Source of the DNA: Melampsora larici-populina 98AG31
Taxonomy: Eukaryota; Basidiomycota; Pucciniomycetes; Pucciniales; Melampsoraceae
Direction of reading: 5' to 3'
NCBI RefSeq assembly: GCF_000204055.1
Contig: NW_006768786.1
Location: forward strand, 918,873-982,872
Length of the DNA stretch: 64,000 nucleotides
Below, piece after piece: positions 59,924 through 64,000 of this stretch; position 1 is the first letter of the stretch, and each line of letters starts with the position of its first letter. Below the pieces are notes generated by a model. It was not told the DNA's origin. It saw only the letters and a list, made by a program, of their open reading frames with translations, and searched no databases. Both the position numbers and the translations under genes were made by a program.

Positions 59924-61313
59924 GATAGTATTTTATATCTCTATATCTAAATTTTGTCGATTGATAATCAATGTATAATTCTCTAGGAGATGAAAAGAAA
60001 TCAATGAAATTGATTGGTGTGATTCGAATGATTGAAATTAACAAAAATTGTCCTATTGTCCGAATCTTGTGATGTAAAAAGAAAGTTATCCAGATAATCT
60101 GTTAAATAAATTTAAGCGTCCAAGATAAATAGAACAAGAATTGTATAGGTTGAATAGTAAGTAAAATTTTCAAAGGAAGAACAAAATAAAATAAAATAAA
60201 AATGAAAGAAATTTGGTAAGTGAGAAAAAATGGACAAGAGAAAGTGAAGCGGTTTTGAGATTAAATTTGAAGTGAAAGTTTCAAGAGTAGAAAAATCTGA
60301 TACTTTAATTTGATGCCAAAAATGGCTTCAGATGGGATCAAACAATGCTTCCTCGGAGGATATGGAGGAAAGAACAGATGCATCAACGCGGCGTTCGGAA
60401 CAATCGAATTCAAACGCCGACGAGACGACTTTTGATTCACGAGTCGAGCAATCGTATGACTCATGGATGTAGGCTGGTTCGAAAAGTATCATCAGTTTCG
60501 GGGAACCCTCTCTTACGCTAAACCTGAGTCTTTCTTTCGACCTTGGTTTCTATGCGAGTCATATGCTGGAGAATCAGTTTTAGGCTCGGTTGGAGTTTCG
60601 CAATTTTCAATTTCTTTTTGTAACAAAGCAGAAAACTGTTTTTGATCATTTGCAAGCGCCTGGATGGTGAGTTATTTCAATGTTAAGCTTGTTGCCTTCA
60701 AAAACCCATATTTTGATATCATTGCCAGATTCAAGACCACTCACGGGTACATAGTGGAGTTGACCTTAAGGTGGTCAACTGAGACATTGGATATCAAACT
60801 CCCTTGGCCAAGGTGTCAGAGGCCTTTGTCGTGGTGAGCTCCTTGAGCTGATGGGTCTTTTCATCTGATACTGGAGGCTTGGGTCACATAAAACATGATG
60901 TTAAGGGGGTAAAAACATTGAAGCTAAAGGCACCCTGAGAGGGAATGTGTTTTTGACTCCACCCACAATTATCATGAAGAAAAATATGACTTGCTGATTA
61001 TAAGTCTGTGAGTGTATAAATTCCAATCTTCCACCTGAATATCACTTTCAAACCGGAGTAGAGTCAGGCATCTGCTGCCCACTGCACACAAACTCCATGG
61101 ACAGTGCAGAAAATGATGTGATCCAAAGGGCCTCTATAAATATATCACTAAATTCTTGCCTCTTTGAAGTCCTGAACTTCTCTGTTATCCTTGTATACAA
61201 TCCAACACAGGAGGCATCCTAGGCATCAAATTAAGAGATCAGAGCTCTGTGTAGGTCTGTTTGATGGTCAAAGCCTTGATCTTAATGTGTTGATATATGA
61301 CAGCTCAGCCCTT
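59924..61313. other. Upstream flank of the oxidase-like gene and repeat-like spacer
   Basis: AT-rich promoter region, then sequence with no supported gene. Short frames near 60261-60645 occur on both strands without family signals. Confidence 0.45.
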
Positions 61314-62108
61314 GAGCAATAATCATATGACTACATACATACCCTCAATCAAGCTCAGGTGAAAGAATAATGACAGATGTAGCATATAAAAGTCAAATGT
61401 TTTTCACAACTACAAACTCTCAAGCTAAGATTCATCAGAAAGAATTGCAACAAATATCATGAGTTGAACAAGTCAGGAAGATGTTGAACTTGATTCATAA
61501 ATCCCTCTTCCTTGGCCAATCACTTGTTTTGATCCAATACTTTGGGGCCTCCCTTCAATCACCAACAATGAGCTCAGTGTCATCATGTTTGTATAGACTT
61601 GTAATGTCCCCTGAGGTATAATTTGACTGTTGGTTGGTACATGATAAACATCAGCTTCAACTATCATGTACCAATTTCAAATTCTGCTGATAGCTGAAGC
61701 TGATATGTATCATTTACTGAGCAATAATCATTATGACTACATACATACCCTCAATCAAGCTCAGCTGGAAGAAAAATGAAAGATGTAGCATATAAAAGTA
61801 AAATGTTTTTCACAACTACAAAGTCTCAAGCTAAGATTCATCAGAAAGAATTACAACAAATATCATGAGTTGAACAAGTCAGGAAATTATGGAAGTTAAT
61901 TCATAAATCCTTCTTCCTTAACCAATCTCTTGTTTTGCTCCAATACTTTACGGCTGCCCTTCACATCACCAACAATGAGCTCAGTGTCATCATATTTGTA
62001 GAGACTTGTAATGTCCCCTGAGGTGTGATTTAACTGTTGGTTGGTAAATGATACATATCAACTTCAGCTATCATGTACCAGTTTAAATTTCTGCTGATAA
62101 TTGTCTAT
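61314..62108. repeat. Tandem duplication, two copies, period 405 bp
   Basis: GAGCAATAATCAT begins both copies (61314 and 61719). In each it is followed by TGACTACATACATACCCTCA, GATGTAGCATATAAAAGT, CTAAGATTCATCAGAAAGAA, ATCATGAGTTGAACAAGTCA, CAACAATGAGCTCAGTGTCA, AATGTCCCCTGAGGT and CTATCATGTACCA. The copies are close in sequence, so the duplication is recent compared with most repeats here. The unit is non-coding. Confidence 0.88.
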
Positions 62109-63690
62109 GTAGTTGCAAGCCATGTCAGCACAGGATTTATGATACCCTCTTGAGATCAGTTATTCAATGAAATGATCTAACATCCCCCTTCAAAGATCCT
62201 CATTCATCTACCTGTAATTGATCTGTGGGGGTTGCAAACAAATCACTTACCTTTCAAATGTGCTTACATTCAGCTGTTTCTCTGCAGAAGACTCATCCTA
62301 CTGCTTTCTCAAACCTTACCATCTTCAATTTCTCTTCCAACCTTCTTTTATCACAAAGTACCCACATCTTCTTTACATATAGTGTTACATTTTACCTTTT
62401 GTTTTTCTTATTTGAGGATCATGATTGAACCTGATTGAACCCCTATCTTCATCACCATATGTCAAGTGTCTGCTTTTTACAGCCGTTCCAAGAATTATCG
62501 GCAGATTTTGGGCAAAAGCCTGTAAATTTGGCAAAAACTCAAAAGTCCAAAACCCCAGTTAAAACTGATTTTCGACCCCAAACTGGGTTCCCAGGCCCCC
62601 CCATCTCTCTAAGACCACCATAGCACTCCCTCACGGTAGTCCAAGACTCCTTCAATGCATGCTCGACTAACCTTCTCACGGCCGCATTCTCACGCTTCAG
62701 CTTAGGTTCAACTTCGGTCGATCGTGCGTGGGTCCAGGCCTCGAGCCGCCGCCTCACCCCTAACCTGATCATCCAACCAGACCCATTTGTCCTATTCTGA
62801 CTTCAAACCTCTTAATTCCTGGACAACTCCTTCTGTTCATCACGTTGATAGGACTTCATCTCAAGGTACGGTGATTATTCCCACTGTTGTTTGAATTGTA
62901 TTTGACAAATTCTTAACTGACATTGCATATTTTTCATATTACAAAATTTTGACTGTAGATGCCAAAGTTTCTTCGTGAGAACGACTTTCTTTCCTCATTT
63001 TGTTTGATATAAAGGCCGGTTCATGTTCCGATCAACCTCTCGACCCACTCTGGAATTGATTTTTGGATCACATCCCAGGGAGACTAATTCGATTTTATAT
63101 AATGAAAAAGGTTCCTTTTTGCAGCGTCACTGTGAGATACAGTCTGCACCGAAGTTTCTTTGCAAAGACACCCCAAATTATTCAACAATCACATCATATA
63201 TATACTCTGAAGATTCATTTGGTACCGAAGAATTCTTTTGAAGACCTCCATTTTTCAACACCAATGTAAGTACTAAATCTCAAACACCGAAGATTCTTTG
63301 CAAGAAGACCCCAAAAATTTGATACAATTGCTTTTACTTTTACATACGTCTTTGCGCGGATGCAAAATCTCAACATAGCATAGCAAACAGAACCTCGTTT
63401 TCTTTTGTTTTCTTCCCGGCCGCCCATGTTTCAAATCGTCTATAAATTCGCCCTCATCAAGAGCCAAACGTGATTTTTTCCCCCATCAGCTTATTGATAT
63501 TCGTTGTCAGTGTTATACATAACCAGTTTATCCTCACTCCAATTCCACAAATTTTATTAACTGCTCGCGCAATTAATCTTTAAATTCATGTCTGTCATAT
63601 TGTTCTTTACTTTTTTCTCTTGACTAGTTGGTTTCAGTTGACTGATTTTGTTTCTATCATTCTATCATTCTTTCATTATTTAGAGCAACC
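62109..63690. other. Spacer before the rightmost gene, with a GC-rich patch
   Basis: Mostly AT-rich. The stretch 62560-62780 is clearly richer in GC, and its minus strand encodes a charged, helix-prone frame (VRRRLEAWTHARS..., LKRENAAVRRLVEHALKESW) that may be an exon or transposon fragment. Near 63150-63310 the words ACCGAAG, TTCTTTGCAA and AGACCCC/AGACACCCC recur, suggesting a small diverged repeat. The end holds the promoter of the gene at 63691. Confidence 0.45.
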
Positions 63691-64000
63691 ATGTCCAACT
63701 CAAACTTGTCAAACTCGAACTGCACTGCTTTGTCCTTCCCTAATGAGGACAAAGTCATAGTGACTGTTGAAGCCAAGGATGCCACTCCTCAACCTGGCTT
63801 GAAAGACAACAGTACGTTAGATTTGCAATCTACTGTTCATACTGTTAAGATACTGACCATGCTTTGGCGTCAGTCATCGAGCCTCCTGCAACTAGCATCA
63901 CGGCGACCGAAGGGCCTGGCCAAGTTGGCTGGATGAATGGTCGTAAGTTCAACCTATATCACTGTTTTGCTTTTATGCAACTCACATTCTTCTCTTGTGG
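63691..64000 (+). CDS. 5' end of an unrecognised gene (runs off right edge)
   Basis: The ATG at 63691 starts MSNSNLSNSNCTALSFPNED, then KVIVTVEAKDATPQPGLKDN. A GTACGT donor after 63811 and an acceptor before 63874 join in frame to IIEPPATSITATEGPGQVGW and MNG, and a second donor, GTAAGT, follows at 63943. No signal peptide is seen; the start is Ser/Asn-rich and hydrophilic. The family was not recognised. The consistent splice phases support a real gene, but it could also be the front of a transposon-encoded protein. Confidence 0.55.

Overview
The window looks like nuclear DNA of a filamentous basidiomycete, most likely a rust fungus (Pucciniales) or a close relative. The evidence is AT-rich sequence, genes cut by many short introns (about 50-120 nt, GT...AG), typical fungal housekeeping genes, GPI-anchored and secreted proteins, and long gene-poor stretches full of small inverted-repeat transposons. 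No genus can be named from sequence alone. No rRNA, tRNA or CRISPR array was recognised.

Layout. 1-6507 (-): N-terminal part of a VPS13 lipid-transfer protein, running off the left edge. 6508-17187: transposon-rich, gene-poor DNA with two short hAT-like elements (one nested in a long-TIR element) and a decayed Tc1/mariner transposase. 17188-19324 (-): GPI-anchored fasciclin (FAS1) protein. 21544-22921 (+): repeat-rich GPI-anchored wall protein. 25293-26605 (-) and 48452-49686 (+): two paralogous secreted-protein genes at the core of an inverted segmental duplication of about 2.1 kb. 28182-33317 (+): CLU1/CluA. 35017-36427 (+): unrecognised multi-pass membrane protein. 36428-45421: gene-poor DNA with a third hAT-like element and a PIF/Harbinger-like element. 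45422-46910 (-): mitochondrial carrier of the Yhm2 type. 50347-56392: three consecutive ribosome-biogenesis genes, DRS1 (+), IMP4 (-) and a FAF1-like gene (+), the last two divergent over about 240 bp. 56610-59923 (-): membrane-anchored multicopper-oxidase-fold protein that has lost most copper ligands. 59924-63690: repeats, including a 405-bp tandem duplication. 63691-64000 (+): start of an unrecognised gene.

Two themes stand out. The housekeeping genes (VPS13, CLU1, YHM2, DRS1, IMP4, FAF1) serve organelle lipid transfer, mitochondrial distribution and metabolism, and ribosome assembly. The other genes are surface or secreted proteins (FAS1, the repeat protein, the duplicated secreted pair, the pseudo-oxidase) and lie mostly next to transposon-rich DNA. 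All exon structures were inferred by eye from splice sites and protein-family continuity; none is supported by transcripts here.
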